A stretch of 64,000 bases of DNA from Azospirillum brasilense (GTDB taxonomy: Bacteria > Pseudomonadota > Alphaproteobacteria > Azospirillales > Azospirillaceae), in assembly GCF_007827815.1 (NCBI RefSeq), contig NZ_VITH01000002.1, positions 372,001 through 436,000 on the forward strand. The letters run 5' to 3'. How positions within the stretch are numbered: the stretch's first letter is position 1; every line of letters starts with the position of its first letter. The notes beneath the pieces were generated by a model. It was given only the letters and a program-made list of their open reading frames with translations. It was not told the DNA's origin and searched no databases. This document shows positions 17,919 through 26,721 of this stretch, in pieces. The position numbers were made by a program, and so were the translations under genes.

Positions 17919-19238
17919 CTATTCGGCCTCCCCCCGGCAGAAGACCCCGGCCTCGCGGTCGTGGGTGAACAGCTCGGCGTAGCGCGCCCAGCCGGTCACC
18001 GCGTTGAGCGTCTCCTCGGCGTAGGCCTCGCTCATGAAGGCTTCCAGCTCACGGGCGAACGGGGCGTAGGGAACGCGGTGGTCGGTGCGTTCCGCCAGGG
18101 CGGCGTCGATGTGCGCGGCGAGCGGCACGAAATGGACGAGATGCTCGGCGAACAGCGCCTTGCGGTCGTCCATCCCGGCCTCGGCGAACAGGCGGCCCGG
18201 CTCGGTCAGCCGGATGTCGCCCTCCGCCACCTCGGCGAACCCGAGCATCTGGAGCGTCTCGGCGATGGGGAAGAGGTCGTCGATCTCGTGCCGCAGCGCC
18301 GCCGCGAGGTGCGGCAGGTCCGCCTTGCCCTGGTAGGGCGGGGCGGCCAGCGTCTCCATAAGGCCGGACAGCAGGTTCGTCGAGACCTGCTGGAGCGGTT
18401 CGGCGTAGACCGGCCGCGGGCGCCCGGTTGTCCCCACCGGTGTTGTTGGCGGAGCGCTCAGCGGCTTGCGCGCGGTCATCCGGCCGTAGATGTCGTCGAC
18501 CAGTTCGCGGAAGTCCGGGGCCAGCCGGTTGCGCGGGTGCGGGATGTCCACCCGGATCTCCGCCGCCACGCGGCCCGGGTTGGAGGCGAAGACCAGGATG
18601 CGGTCGCACATCAGCACCGCCTCCTCGATGTTGTGGGTCACCATCAGGATCGACCGGGTCGGCAACTTGCGCTCCATCCACAGGTCGAGCAGGTCGGTGC
18701 GCAGAGTCTCTGCCGTCAGCACGTCGAGCGCCGAGAAGGGCTCGTCCATCAGCAGGATTTCCGGATGGACGACCAGCGCGCGGGCGAAGCCGACGCGCTG
18801 GCGCATCCCGCCGGACAGTTCCTTGGGGTAGGCGCTCTCGAAGCCCGACAGGCCGATCAGATCGATGGCCTCTTCGGCGCGCGCCGCCGCCTCGTTCGCG
18901 GGAACGCGCAGCGCCTTCAGCCCGGCCAGCACATTCTCCTCGACGGTCAGCCAGGGGAACAGCGCGAAGGACTGGAACACCATCGCCACCCCGTCGGTCG
19001 GCCCGGCCACCGGCGCGCCGTGGTGCAGGACTTGGCCGGAGGTCGGCTGGGCCAGCCCGGCGACGATGCGCAGCAGCGTCGACTTGCCCGAGCCGGAGCG
19101 CCCGAGCAGCCCGACGATCTCGCCGTCGCGCAGCGTCAGGTCCACGCCGTCGAGCACGACATACGGCGGGCCGGACGGCTTGCGGTAGGCCTGCCGGACG
19201 CCGTGGAGTTCAAAGAGGGGCGAGTTCTGCATCATCAT
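17919..19238 (-). CDS. NitT/TauT-type ABC transporter ATPase with C-terminal AAA-associated domain
   Basis: A 439-residue ATPase. Residues 1-255 form a complete ABC domain: Walker [11 protein letters not shown]-loop FQSFALFPW, signature LSGGMRQR, Walker B ILLMDEPF and switch His in VTHNIEEA. Residues about 300-430 form an added AAA-associated C-terminal domain typical of the nitrate/sulfonate/bicarbonate subgroup. The substrate cannot be read from sequence. The start MMMQNS is preceded by GGAGG. It follows the permease gene by 13 bases and forms an importer with it; no binding-protein gene is present nearby. Confidence 0.9.
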   Translation of the reverse strand: MMMQNSPLFELHGVRQAYRKPSGPPYVVLDGVDLTLRDGEIVGLLGRSGSGKSTLLRIVAGLAQPTSGQVLHHGAPVAGPTDGVAMVFQSFALFPWLTVEENVLAGLKALRVPANEAAARAEEAIDLIGLSGFESAYPKELSGGMRQRVGFARALVVHPEILLMDEPFSALDVLTAETLRTDLLDLWMERKLPTRSILMVTHNIEEAVLMCDRILVFASNPGRVAAEIRVDIPHPRNRLAPDFRELVDDIYGRMTARKPLSAPPTTPVGTTGRPRPVYAEPLQQVSTNLLSGLMETLAAPPYQGKADLPHLAAALRHEIDDLFPIAETLQMLGFAEVAEGDIRLTEPGRLFAEAGMDDRKALFAEHLVHFVPLAAHIDAALAERTDHRVPYAPFARELEAFMSEAYAEETLNAVTGWARYAELFTHDREAGVFCRGEAE

Positions 19239-19251
19239 GGTACGGCCTCCG

Positions 19252-21018
19252 TCAGGCAAGGCGCAGGCGGCGTTCGGCGTAGCCGTAGAGCGGACGCCAG
19301 AGCAGCCGGTTGAGCAGGGTGACGAACAGGGACATCACGGCGATGCCGAGCACGATGCGCGGGTAGTCCCCGGCGGCGGTCGCCTGGGCGATGTAGCTGC
19401 CCAGCCCGTGCGCGGTGACCTCGGCATCGCCCCAGCGCACCGCCTCGGCGACGATGCTGGCGTTCCACGAACCGCCGGCCGCGGTCACCGCGCCGGTCAG
19501 GTAGTAGGGGAAGACGCCGGGCAGCATGACGTCGCGCCACCATTGCCAGCCGCGGATGCGGAAGCTGGAGGCCGCCTCCTTGAGGTCGCCGGGGAAGGCG
19601 GACGTCCCGGCGATGACGTTGAACAGGATGTACCACTGCGTGCCCAGGATCATCAGCGGGCTGAGCCAGACGTCCGGGTTCAGGTCGAAGCGCAGGATGG
19701 TGACGACGGCGACCGGGAACAGCAGGTTGGCCGGAAAGGCCGCCAGGAACTGCGCCAGCGGTTGGACCATCTCGGCGAGGCGCGGGCGCAGCCCGATCAG
19801 CACGCCGAGCGGCACCCAGACGAGCGAGGCGATGGCGATCAACACCATGACGCGCAGCAGCGTCGCCGCCCCGAGCAGCAGCACGGTCCCGACATCGCCC
19901 CAGCCGGCGCCGCCGGCAATGAACCGCAACATGGTCCAGCCCAGGGCGAGCGCCGCCGCCGCGACGACCGCGTACCACACCCGGTCGAGCGTGCGTTCGA
20001 GCGCGGGGGAGGGCGGGCCGGCAACCCGGCGCTGCAAAGCCGGGGGCAGGGCGGCGGCGAGAGAGGAAAGCGGCGACAGGCGCAGCCACGCCAGCCGGCC
20101 GAGCAGGACCTCGACCGGCGCCAGCAGCGCGCGGCAGACGCGGGTGCGCTGGAACAGCCGCAGCACCCAGGACTCGGGCGCCTCCTGCGCGCCGGTCTGC
20201 TCGACGCGGAACTTGTCGGCCCAGGCGACCAGCGGGCGGAACAGGAACTGGTCGTAGAGCAGGATGACCGCCAGCATCGCCAGCACCGCCCAGCCGACGG
20301 CGCCGAGGTTTTTCTGCGCGATGGCCTCGGCCAGATAGGAGCCGATGCCGGGCAGCGTGACGGTGCGGTCGCCGACGGTGATCGCCTCCGACGCGACGAC
20401 GAAGAACCAGCCTCCGGACATCGACATCATCATGTTCCAGACCAGCCCCGGCATGGCGAAGGGCGCCTCCAGCCGCCAGAAGCGCTGCCAGCCGGAAAAG
20501 CGGAAGCTGGTCGCCGCCTCGTCCAGGTCGCGCGGCACCGAGCGCAGCGACTGGTAGACGCTGAAGGTCATGTTCCAGGCCTGGCTGGTGAAGATGGCGA
20601 AGATCGCCGCGCATTCGGCGCCCAGCACGCTGCCGGGGAACAGCGACAGGAAGAAGACCACGGTGAAGGAGATGTAGCCGAGCACCGGCACCGACTGCAG
20701 CACGTCCAGCACGGGGATCAGCACCATGCCGGCCCGGCGGCTCTTGGCTGCCAGCGTGGCGTAGGTGAAGGTGAAAAGCAGCGAGGCCGCCATCGCCGCC
20801 AGCATGCGCAGCGTCGAGCGCAGCGCGTAGTCCGGCAGGTTCCACGGGTCGAGCGAGACGGCCGGCGCGTCGAGGCTCGCCAGGGGTGCCGCCATCTGGT
20901 GACCGCCGACGGCGGCCAGGGCGAGCAGGCCGACGACCAGCGGCAGGGCCACGAGGTCCCAGCGGTTGGGCGTGGCGGCCGCCGTTTTCACGGAAACGCT
21001 TGTCTGGGTCCAGACCAT
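19252..21018 (-). CDS. fused double ABC permease (NitT/TauT class)
   Basis: A 588-residue integral membrane protein that is two permeases joined end to end. The first half (about 20-280) contains an EAA-type loop ([19 protein letters not shown]). The second half (about 340-585) repeats it ([18 protein letters not shown]). Each half has five to six membrane helices. The fusion would supply both membrane subunits of an importer with the downstream ATPase. The substrate is unknown, and no periplasmic binding protein is encoded within 10 kb. Confidence 0.88.
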   Translation of the reverse strand: MVWTQTSVSVKTAAATPNRWDLVALPLVVGLLALAAVGGHQMAAPLASLDAPAVSLDPWNLPDYALRSTLRMLAAMAASLLFTFTYATLAAKSRRAGMVLIPVLDVLQSVPVLGYISFTVVFFLSLFPGSVLGAECAAIFAIFTSQAWNMTFSVYQSLRSVPRDLDEAATSFRFSGWQRFWRLEAPFAMPGLVWNMMMSMSGGWFFVVASEAITVGDRTVTLPGIGSYLAEAIAQKNLGAVGWAVLAMLAVILLYDQFLFRPLVAWADKFRVEQTGAQEAPESWVLRLFQRTRVCRALLAPVEVLLGRLAWLRLSPLSSLAAALPPALQRRVAGPPSPALERTLDRVWYAVVAAAALALGWTMLRFIAGGAGWGDVGTVLLLGAATLLRVMVLIAIASLVWVPLGVLIGLRPRLAEMVQPLAQFLAAFPANLLFPVAVVTILRFDLNPDVWLSPLMILGTQWYILFNVIAGTSAFPGDLKEAASSFRIRGWQWWRDVMLPGVFPYYLTGAVTAAGGSWNASIVAEAVRWGDAEVTAHGLGSYIAQATAAGDYPRIVLGIAVMSLFVTLLNRLLWRPLYGYAERRLRLA

Positions 21019-21626
21019 GGCCCCTCCATCCTGCGGCCGGATCGGAGTCCGGCCGCGTTCGGCATGCGCAATCGGCGTGTGCAGGCACCCGACCCCGTGT
21101 GGCGTCGGGTGGGCGTCAAAGGGGGAGGATGGCGGTCAGCCCGGCGCTGGAGGCGGCAAGGGCGCGCGGAACGGAATCGGAATGGTGAAGGAAGACGTCA
21201 CCATGGTTCACCTGTGCGGCTGTCGGCATCGTGGCCGGCCGTGGCGAACCTGCGAAAGGTCAACCCAGGATCGGCAGAGTACCGAAGATTGGTCGGGGTC
21301 GACGACTGTGGCTGTCCATCTCTTGCTTTCTCGGCGCGGGACCGGACCGCGCGTCCGGACGCCCGCCAATCATGCGGTGACGTTGGTGCTGATCTATTCC
21401 TGGAAGTGAAGCCGGTCAAGCGTGTGGCGGCGTTCCTTGGCGATCATTGCAGAGGTTTCATCTTTCCCGTCCCGCGAAGCTGGCGGGGAAGGAGCGCAGC
21501 TCCTTGTGGGCGTGTCAAAGTGTCGCAGAGGCCCGCAACCGGCCAGCGATCCGAGAAGCTTTCGCAACAAGGCGTTATGGTTCAAATAACCACAAACCAT
21601 TTGTTACTTAACGATCCCGGGACCCG
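21019..21626. other. 608-bp divergent intergenic region
   Basis: Lies between the ABC permease (minus) and the rubrerythrin-like gene (plus). I see no credible gene. Two clear hairpins are present: GCGGCCGGA/TCCGGCCGC (21033-21056), in the permease leader, and AAGGAGC-GCA-GCTCCTT (21489-21505). The last 60 bases before 21627 are AT-rich and probably hold the promoter of the plus-strand gene. Confidence 0.4.
21033..21056 (-). promoter_or_regulatory. 9-bp-stem hairpin in the ABC permease leader
   Basis: Perfect arms GCGGCCGGA and TCCGGCCGC flank a 6-base loop, 15 bases upstream of the permease start codon on the minus strand. So close to the start, it could hamper ribosome access or act as an operator. 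No known riboswitch pattern is recognised. Confidence 0.4.
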
Positions 21627-22097
21627 ATGGCCAACATTCACGACCCCGCCCTGTTCCTCGCCCACGCCTGCGCGCTGGAGGAGGACGCCGCCAACCGTTT
21701 CGCCGACCTGTCGGAGGCCATGAAGACCTACGGCAACGCGGACGTCGCGGCCTTCTTCGCCAAGATGGCCGAGTTCTCGCGCCTGCATCTGGCGGACGCC
21801 CGCAAGCGCTCCGCCTTCCGCGACGTGCCGGTGCTCGCCCCGGAAGACTTCCAGTGGCCGGACGACGAGAGCCCGGAAGCGGCCTCCATGGAAGGCTCGC
21901 ACTATCTGATGACGGTGGATTACGCGCTGGAACTGGCGCTCGACAGCGAAAAGCGCGGGCACGCCTTCTACGCCGACGTGGCGGCTTCCACCACGGACCC
22001 GGAGGTCCGCATGATGGCCGAGGAATTCGCCTCGGAAGAGGCGGAGCATGTGGCGGAACTGGAGCGCTGGATCGAGCGCTTCCCCAAGAAGGGATAA
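21627..22097 (+). CDS. rubrerythrin/ferritin-like four-helix protein
   Basis: A 156-residue all-helical protein of the ferritin-like superfamily. The second half keeps a full iron-ligand pattern (EKRGHAFY, then EEAEH). In the first half the ExxH equivalent reads SRLH, so one expected Glu is missing. It lacks the C-terminal rubredoxin domain of classical rubrerythrins. A role in peroxide or iron handling is plausible from the family; the altered ligand makes activity uncertain. A strong terminator follows the stop. Confidence 0.78.
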   Translation: MANIHDPALFLAHACALEEDAANRFADLSEAMKTYGNADVAAFFAKMAEFSRLHLADARKRSAFRDVPVLAPEDFQWPDDESPEAASMEGSHYLMTVDYALELALDSEKRGHAFYADVAASTTDPEVRMMAEEFASEEAEHVAELERWIERFPKKG

Positions 22098-22104
22098 AGG
22101 CCGT

Positions 22105-22140
22105 TTCCCGCGGTTCCCGCCCTTGCGGGGACCGCGGGAA
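22105..22140. terminator. bidirectional terminator hairpin
   Basis: A 16-base arm (22105-22120) pairs with 22125-22140 through a CCTT loop with a single G-U-type mismatch. It sits between the convergent rubrerythrin-like gene and the 70-residue gene. Confidence 0.75.
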
Positions 22141-22156
22141 GGGCGAAGAACGCGCC

Positions 22157-22369
22157 TTACTTGGACAGGTCGGCGTAGTCGTACTCGTACTTCTTGTCCG
22201 CCGGCTTGAAGGTCTTGAAGGCGGCGATGACGTCGTCCACCGACACGCCCGCCGGCACGTTGAGAATCTCGTAGACGACCGAGCTGCCGCTGGTCGGGCC
22301 AACGTCGGCGTTGCGGTGAGCCTGGGAAATCAGGCCCTCGCCGGCCTTCTTGATCATGATCGAAGCCAT
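22157..22369 (-). CDS. small hypothetical protein (70 residues)
   Basis: A 70-residue soluble protein starting MASIMIKKAGEG and ending DYADLSK. It contains a GVSVDDVIAAFKTFK helix and several lysine-rich turns. The family is not recognised. Start ATG at 22369 is preceded by a GGAGACGGAACGG stretch. It follows the PP2C-type gene on the same strand by 93 bases and could be co-transcribed, although the gap looks like it contains its own promoter. Confidence 0.65.
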   Translation of the reverse strand: MASIMIKKAGEGLISQAHRNADVGPTSGSSVVYEILNVPAGVSVDDVIAAFKTFKPADKKYEYDYADLSK

Positions 22370-22462
22370 ATCCGTTCCGTCTCCTGTTACACGTCGCCCG
22401 ACGCAGCAATATCCATAACGCGAATAAGGGTATGGGGCCAATGGATAAATTGCTGCGGCGCG

Positions 22463-23722
22463 TCAGCGGCGGGTGATCCAGAGCGCGGTCACGTCGTCGT
22501 TCAAATGCTCGCCATGGATCGCGGCGTGGCGGGCCATCAGGGTGGGCAGGGGGCGGTCGGGGACCTCCGCCGCCGCCCGCTCGGCCAGACGGAGCAGACC
22601 GTCCTCGCCCAGCATGGCGCCGCCAGCGTCCCGGGCTTCGCTCAGCCCGTCGGAATAGAGGAACAGGCTGTCGCCGCGCCGCAGCGGAACGCGCCGGTTC
22701 GTGTAGGCCGAGTCCGGGAAGGCGCCGAGGAGCGGGCCGGAGGCGTCCAGCGGCTGGATGCCGAAGTTGGTCATCAGGAGGGGGCTGGGCGACGCGGCGG
22801 CGGCGTAGAGCAGCGTGTCGTCGGCGCGGTCGATTACCCCGTAGAAGGCGGTGGCGAACTGGCCCAGCGGCAGGATCTCGCACAGCCGCCCGTTCAGTTG
22901 GCGCAACAGGCGGGCGGGGTCGCGCAACTCCTCCGGCGGGGTGCGGGTGAGCAGCGTGTGCAGGCGGAAGGCGTTGATCGCCGCGGCGATGCCGTGGCCC
23001 GACAGGTCGGCGGCGAAGATCCCGACGCGGCTTCCATCGAACGCGAAGGCCGTCCAGAAGTCGCCGCCGATCTCGTCCGACGCGCGGAAGACCGACTCCA
23101 CGGCCAGCCCGTTCCGCTCGGCGAGGGCGGCCAGCTCCGCCGCCTCCGGGACCAGGGCGAGCTGCATGGCGCGGGCCTGCCGCAGGTCGCGCTCCACCCG
23201 CTCGTGGAAGGCGCGCAGTTCCTGCACCATCGACCGGCGCTCCAGGTGATAGCGCACGCGGGCGATGCATTCGCCGGGGTTGATCGGCTTGGCGATCAGG
23301 TCGGTCGCCCCGGCGCTGAAGCAGACCGTCCTCATCTGGTCGGAATGCAGCGCGCTCTGCATCAGGATCGGCAGGTCGCGCCAGCGCGGGTCGCCGCGCA
23401 GGCTTCGGCAGACGCCGATCCCGTCCATCCGCGGCATGGCCGCGTCGAGCAGCAGCAGGTCGGGGGCGAAGCTCTCCAGCCGCTCCATCACCTCGTCCGC
23501 CGAGGCGGCGAAGGCAACCTGGGTGATGCCGGCCCATTGCAGGAAGCGGCTCAGCGTCCGGCGGTTGAAGGCGCTGTCGTCGGCGATCAGCACCCGGCAG
23601 CCGCCGAGCGGGATGCCAAGCTCCATCCCGTAGACCGACGCTCCGGCGCCGGGGCGGGTGGCGGGCGGCGGGAGATCCCCGTCGGCGCCGGAGGGCGCCG
23701 CCATGGCGCGGGCGTGGCCCAT
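22463..23722 (-). CDS. response regulator with PP2C/SpoIIE phosphatase output
   Basis: A 419-residue RsbU-like phosphatase. Residues 40-160 form a receiver: acidic DDS, phosphoacceptor D in LLLLDAAMP, and a Lys in IAKPIN. A helical linker (160-205) is followed by a SpoIIE-type PP2C domain (205-415), with the metal aspartates in GGDFW, AADLSGHG and SDGLSE, and the final N-D-D in HLNDDVTAL. Phosphorylation of the receiver should control dephosphorylation of a STAS-domain anti-anti-sigma factor. The adjacent upstream STAS gene, 19 bases away, is the obvious substrate. Confidence 0.92.
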   Translation of the reverse strand: MGHARAMAAPSGADGDLPPPATRPGAGASVYGMELGIPLGGCRVLIADDSAFNRRTLSRFLQWAGITQVAFAASADEVMERLESFAPDLLLLDAAMPRMDGIGVCRSLRGDPRWRDLPILMQSALHSDQMRTVCFSAGATDLIAKPINPGECIARVRYHLERRSMVQELRAFHERVERDLRQARAMQLALVPEAAELAALAERNGLAVESVFRASDEIGGDFWTAFAFDGSRVGIFAADLSGHGIAAAINAFRLHTLLTRTPPEELRDPARLLRQLNGRLCEILPLGQFATAFYGVIDRADDTLLYAAAASPSPLLMTNFGIQPLDASGPLLGAFPDSAYTNRRVPLRRGDSLFLYSDGLSEARDAGGAMLGEDGLLRLAERAAAEVPDRPLPTLMARHAAIHGEHLNDDVTALWITRR

Positions 23723-23741
23723 CGCGTCCGTTCCCGCCGCG

Positions 23742-24059
23742 TCAGTCGGCGATGTTGAACATGGTGTGGAACTTGGCGATCGTGATCAGGCGCCGCACCT
23801 CGTCGCGGGCGCCGCGGATCGCGAAGTCCAGGTTGCGCCGCTGCGCGGTGTCGCGGGCGATGATGAACATGCCGAGGCCGGAGGAATCGACGAAGTCGAG
23901 CCGCGACAGGTCGAAGACCACCCGGTGCCCCGCCGGGCGCTCGAAGGTGGCGATGACGTCGCGGAAGGTGTCGTGATCGGCAAAGGTCATGCGCCCGCTC
24001 AGCACGATCTCGGTGCTGGCCGGGGCCTCGCGGACGGAGAAATCCATGGCGGCGCTCAT
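23742..24059 (-). CDS. STAS-domain anti-sigma-factor antagonist
   Basis: A 105-residue SpoIIAA/RsbV-like protein. The conserved phosphorylatable serine lies in LDFVDSSGLGMF, the family signature. It is probably regulated by the PP2C phosphatase encoded 19 bases downstream. A matching HATPase anti-sigma kinase is not found in the window, so the module is split. The start MSAAMDF is preferred over an earlier ATG that adds eleven unrelated residues. Confidence 0.9.
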   Translation of the reverse strand: MSAAMDFSVREAPASTEIVLSGRMTFADHDTFRDVIATFERPAGHRVVFDLSRLDFVDSSGLGMFIIARDTAQRRNLDFAIRGARDEVRRLITIAKFHTMFNIAD

Positions 24060-24214
24060 CTGTGGTTCACCCGTGGCCGAAGAGAGGCGCAATCCCCTGC
24101 CGGCCCGGTGGGCTGGGTCCGGCGGGGACGCGGGCGCATTCTAAGGCCCTGGGAATTGCACTTTGATGACGCTGCCGTGTCGGCACCGGGTCATCCGGCC
24201 GGAATGAGCGGACT

Positions 24215-25201
24215 TTATTGCAGCGCGGCCTCTTCCACCCTTGGATGCGACAGGCGTTCGGCGATTCCGCCGGCCAGCCATGCCGAATAGGCATCGCGGC
24301 CCTCGGGCCCCAGCATGCCGTTGCGGCAGAAGGCTGACGCCTTGGCCGGTTTGAGGCGGGCCGAGTCGGGGAAGCGCCACAGCGGCAGGTCGGCCTGCCC
24401 GCGCAGCCGGTCGAGCGCCGCCGGCCGGTAGGCGTTGCCGGCGCCGTACAGCCGCTCCTCTACCGCCGCCGGGCGGGGCGGAAGCAGCAGGGCGATCCCG
24501 ACCCCGGCGGCGCGCGCCTGGTCGGCGAAGCGGCGCACCCGTTCGAAGGCCGGCGAGTCGTCGTTCATGCGGACGGCGGCCTCGTGGACCTCCACCCAGC
24601 GGTCGGCGGCGGTGGCGGTCCAGCCCTGCGGGCCGACGGCGTGGCACGGCTTGGCGTATTGCAGGGCGCTCTGGTCGGGCAGGTAGGAGCGGCCGAGCAT
24701 CGCCACCTCGGTCAGGTGCGCGCCGTAGCGGCGCAGGCCGGCGATGTCGCTGCGCTCCGCGAAGAAAAGGTCGGCGTCCAGCAGGACCAGCGCCGGTTTC
24801 AGCTTCAGCACGTCGCCGAGCAGCGGCTCGAAATCCTCGATGCGGGCGTGGTCGTGGACGATGCGCAGGAAATGCAGGCTCTCCACCCCATGCTTCGCCG
24901 CCAGCGCGGCCATGCCCGGCTCGTCCAGGGTGGCGTGGCGCAGCGCCGAGTCGCCCAGCGCCACCACCACGGTCGGGGACAGGTCCCGCGCCGCCCGCTC
25001 CGCCGTGGCGGCGATGCGGTTGCTGTTGTACCAGGCGAAGGGCCGGTCGTGGAGGCTGTAGCCGGTCCAGAAGGCCCCCGCCGTCCCGGCCGCGAACAGG
25101 GCGGGGATCACCGCCAGCAGGGTGATCCACAACCGCCGCGGCTTGGCTTGCGGCCCGGTCCGGTCCGTCCGGTGCTTTTGCGGTTCAACAGGCCCGGTCA
25201 T
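24215..25201 (-). CDS. membrane-anchored SGNH-hydrolase-like protein
   Basis: A 328-residue protein with a short cytoplasmic N-terminus, one membrane helix (about 28-50) and a long extracytoplasmic domain. The block VVVALGDSALRHATLD resembles the GDS motif of SGNH/GDSL acyl-hydrolases, but a confident catalytic His-containing block is not obvious. The architecture recalls proteins that modify surface polysaccharides, which is inference only. The start was placed at ATG 25201 with an AGAGGGACC site. Further upstream lie tandem 12-base repeats, and reading into them would add a low-complexity extension. Confidence 0.65.
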   Translation of the reverse strand: MTGPVEPQKHRTDRTGPQAKPRRLWITLLAVIPALFAAGTAGAFWTGYSLHDRPFAWYNSNRIAATAERAARDLSPTVVVALGDSALRHATLDEPGMAALAAKHGVESLHFLRIVHDHARIEDFEPLLGDVLKLKPALVLLDADLFFAERSDIAGLRRYGAHLTEVAMLGRSYLPDQSALQYAKPCHAVGPQGWTATAADRWVEVHEAAVRMNDDSPAFERVRRFADQARAAGVGIALLLPPRPAAVEERLYGAGNAYRPAALDRLRGQADLPLWRFPDSARLKPAKASAFCRNGMLGPEGRDAYSAWLAGGIAERLSHPRVEEAALQ

Positions 25202-25220
25202 GGTCCCTCTGCTCCCTCCC

Positions 25221-25268
25221 AGCGGTGCGCCCAGCGATGCGCCCAGCGATGCGCCCAGCGATGCGCGG
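25221..25268. repeat. four tandem copies of a 12-bp unit
   Basis: Unit AGCGATGCGCCC is repeated four times, the first copy with one and the last with two mismatches. It lies just upstream of the SGNH-like gene start, in the gap to the HRDC gene. A 12-base unit keeps reading frame, and translation through it would give a Leu-Gly-Ala-Ser repeat. Confidence 0.85.
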
Positions 25269-25467
25269 TGTCCGGTGACTCCAACACTTCGGGAGGGGGC
25301 TGGGTCCCGCGCGCCGCGCCGCTTTCCACTGTGTTTCCCACTGGCGTGTTTTCCGCTGGCACCTCCTATGACGAAGGGCGCAGCGCTCGGGATCGTGCCG
25401 GAGTAGCCGGGTGGCGGCTCTTTCGTGTAGTCTTGCGCAAAAGACGAGGCACGCATCGAGGACTGGG

Positions 25468-25884
25468 ATGAGCACTGAAATCCGCACCTTCATGATCCCC
25501 GACGCGAACGCGGACGAGGCGCAGGGGCACCTGTCCTCCTTCCTGCGCACGGTCGAGGTGCAGCGCATCGACACGGCCTACGCCGACGGCGCCTGGCGTG
25601 TCCTCGTGCTTTACAAGGACCTGAAGCGCAAGGAGGAATCCCTCCAGATCGAGGCCGCGATCAACGCCGCCCTCAACGGTTGGCGGGACCGCAGGGCGGC
25701 CGGCGAAGGGCTGCCGCGCGACGCCATCCTGGCGGACGAGCTGGTGCCGGAAATTGCCCGCTTCGCCCCCACGACGGAGCGCGAGCTGTCCATCATCGTC
25801 GGCGCCCGCGACCTCGACGTCAGCCATTACGGCGGAGAGATCGTGCAGGTCGTCCGGGCGACCTTGGACGAGCTGATCGACTGA
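25468..25884 (+). CDS. HRDC-domain protein
   Basis: A 138-residue protein. Residues 1-60 form an alpha/beta region rich in beta strands (EIRTFMIP, AWRVLVLYKDL). Residues 65-138 form an HRDC domain, the nucleic-acid-binding helical module of RecQ helicases and RNase D, here with the usual GLPRDAILADELV core. Stand-alone HRDC proteins are common in alphaproteobacteria, with unknown partner. It is divergent from the SGNH-like gene. Confidence 0.82.
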   Translation: MSTEIRTFMIPDANADEAQGHLSSFLRTVEVQRIDTAYADGAWRVLVLYKDLKRKEESLQIEAAINAALNGWRDRRAAGEGLPRDAILADELVPEIARFAPTTERELSIIVGARDLDVSHYGGEIVQVVRATLDELID

Positions 25885-26029
25885 TTCGTCCACTCTGCTG
25901 AAGAGCATAGGCGGAGGGACCTAAGGACCGATTCCGCTGTGCCGAAAGAGAAGCCGGACCCGCCGTAAGCCCGATTTCAGACGCGCCCACGCTGTGCCAG
26001 CATACCGGTGTAATTTGCGGCAATGCAGC

Positions 26030-26461
26030 ATGGCGGGGGCCATGGACGGGACATCCGGATCGAGAGGCGGCGCTCCCGATTACCGCGCGATGGCGCGGGA
26101 ACTGGAAGCTTTCAGCCGTCAAGCGGCGGAGCGCGCCGCGGCCACCGGCGACGGCAGCATGGACGCTCTGGCGCGGCGCCTGGAGCGCCACGCCGAGCAA
26201 ATCCAGCATGATCTGGCCGAAGCCCCGACTCGCCGCTTCGGTTGGCGCCTAGGCCTTCTCCACCTTCAGCAGAGTGCCCTCGGCGCCGACGATGCGGACA
26301 CGGGTTCCGGCGGGGAGGTCGGGCCCCTCGACGGTCCAAAGCCCGTCGCCGATCTGCGCCCGGCCCCGTCCGTTGACGATGGGCCCGTCCAGCGTGTGCA
26401 GCGTCCCGATGTATTGCGCCGTCCGGCGGTTCAGATGCGGCGTGTGCGTCGTATGCGCTGA
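26030..26461 (+). CDS. uncertain ORF overlapping nfeD in antisense
   Basis: The first about 70 codons look coding: GC-rich third positions and a plausible amphipathic helix (DYRAMARELEAFSRQ, RRLERHAEQI). After about position 26250 the frame runs antisense to the 3' half of nfeD and turns into atypical protein. Possible readings are a small gene that lost its stop through a frameshift, or chance. A convergent overlap of 213 bases would be unusual. No family is recognised. Confidence 0.35.
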   Translation: MAGAMDGTSGSRGGAPDYRAMARELEAFSRQAAERAAATGDGSMDALARRLERHAEQIQHDLAEAPTRRFGWRLGLLHLQQSALGADDADTGSGGEVGPLDGPKPVADLRPAPSVDDGPVQRVQRPDVLRRPAVQMRRVRRMR

Positions 26462-26677
26462 CCCGCGGGACAGGAAGCGGGTGCCCGCCAGCGCGGCGAT
26501 GGCGAGCAGGGCGAACAGCAGCCCCTGATGCTCCCACGGCAAAGACGGCCAGACCAGAAGCACGAAGCCGACCAGCGCGGCGGCCCCGCCCAGCCAGAGG
26601 AAAGCCGCCCCCGGCGCCACCGTCTCCAGCGCACCCAGCAGCACGGCCAGAACCCACCAGTGCCAGAACTCGATCAT
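26249..26677 (-). CDS. NfeD-family membrane protein
   Basis: A 142-residue protein with three or four membrane helices (residues 5-70) followed by a cytoplasmic OB-fold (about 85-140, beginning near the LDGPIVNGRGRAQ segment). This is the short NfeD type that pairs with SPFH/stomatin proteins. It is 44 bases downstream of the SPFH gene on the same strand, the usual arrangement. The pair is thought to organise membrane microdomains. Confidence 0.9.
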   Translation of the reverse strand: MIEFWHWWVLAVLLGALETVAPGAAFLWLGGAAALVGFVLLVWPSLPWEHQGLLFALLAIAALAGTRFLSRGSAHTTHTPHLNRRTAQYIGTLHTLDGPIVNGRGRAQIGDGLWTVEGPDLPAGTRVRIVGAEGTLLKVEKA

Positions 26678-26721
26678 CGCGGCTCCGCCCTTGGAGTTGC
26701 GCCCAATTCCACGACCCCGTC

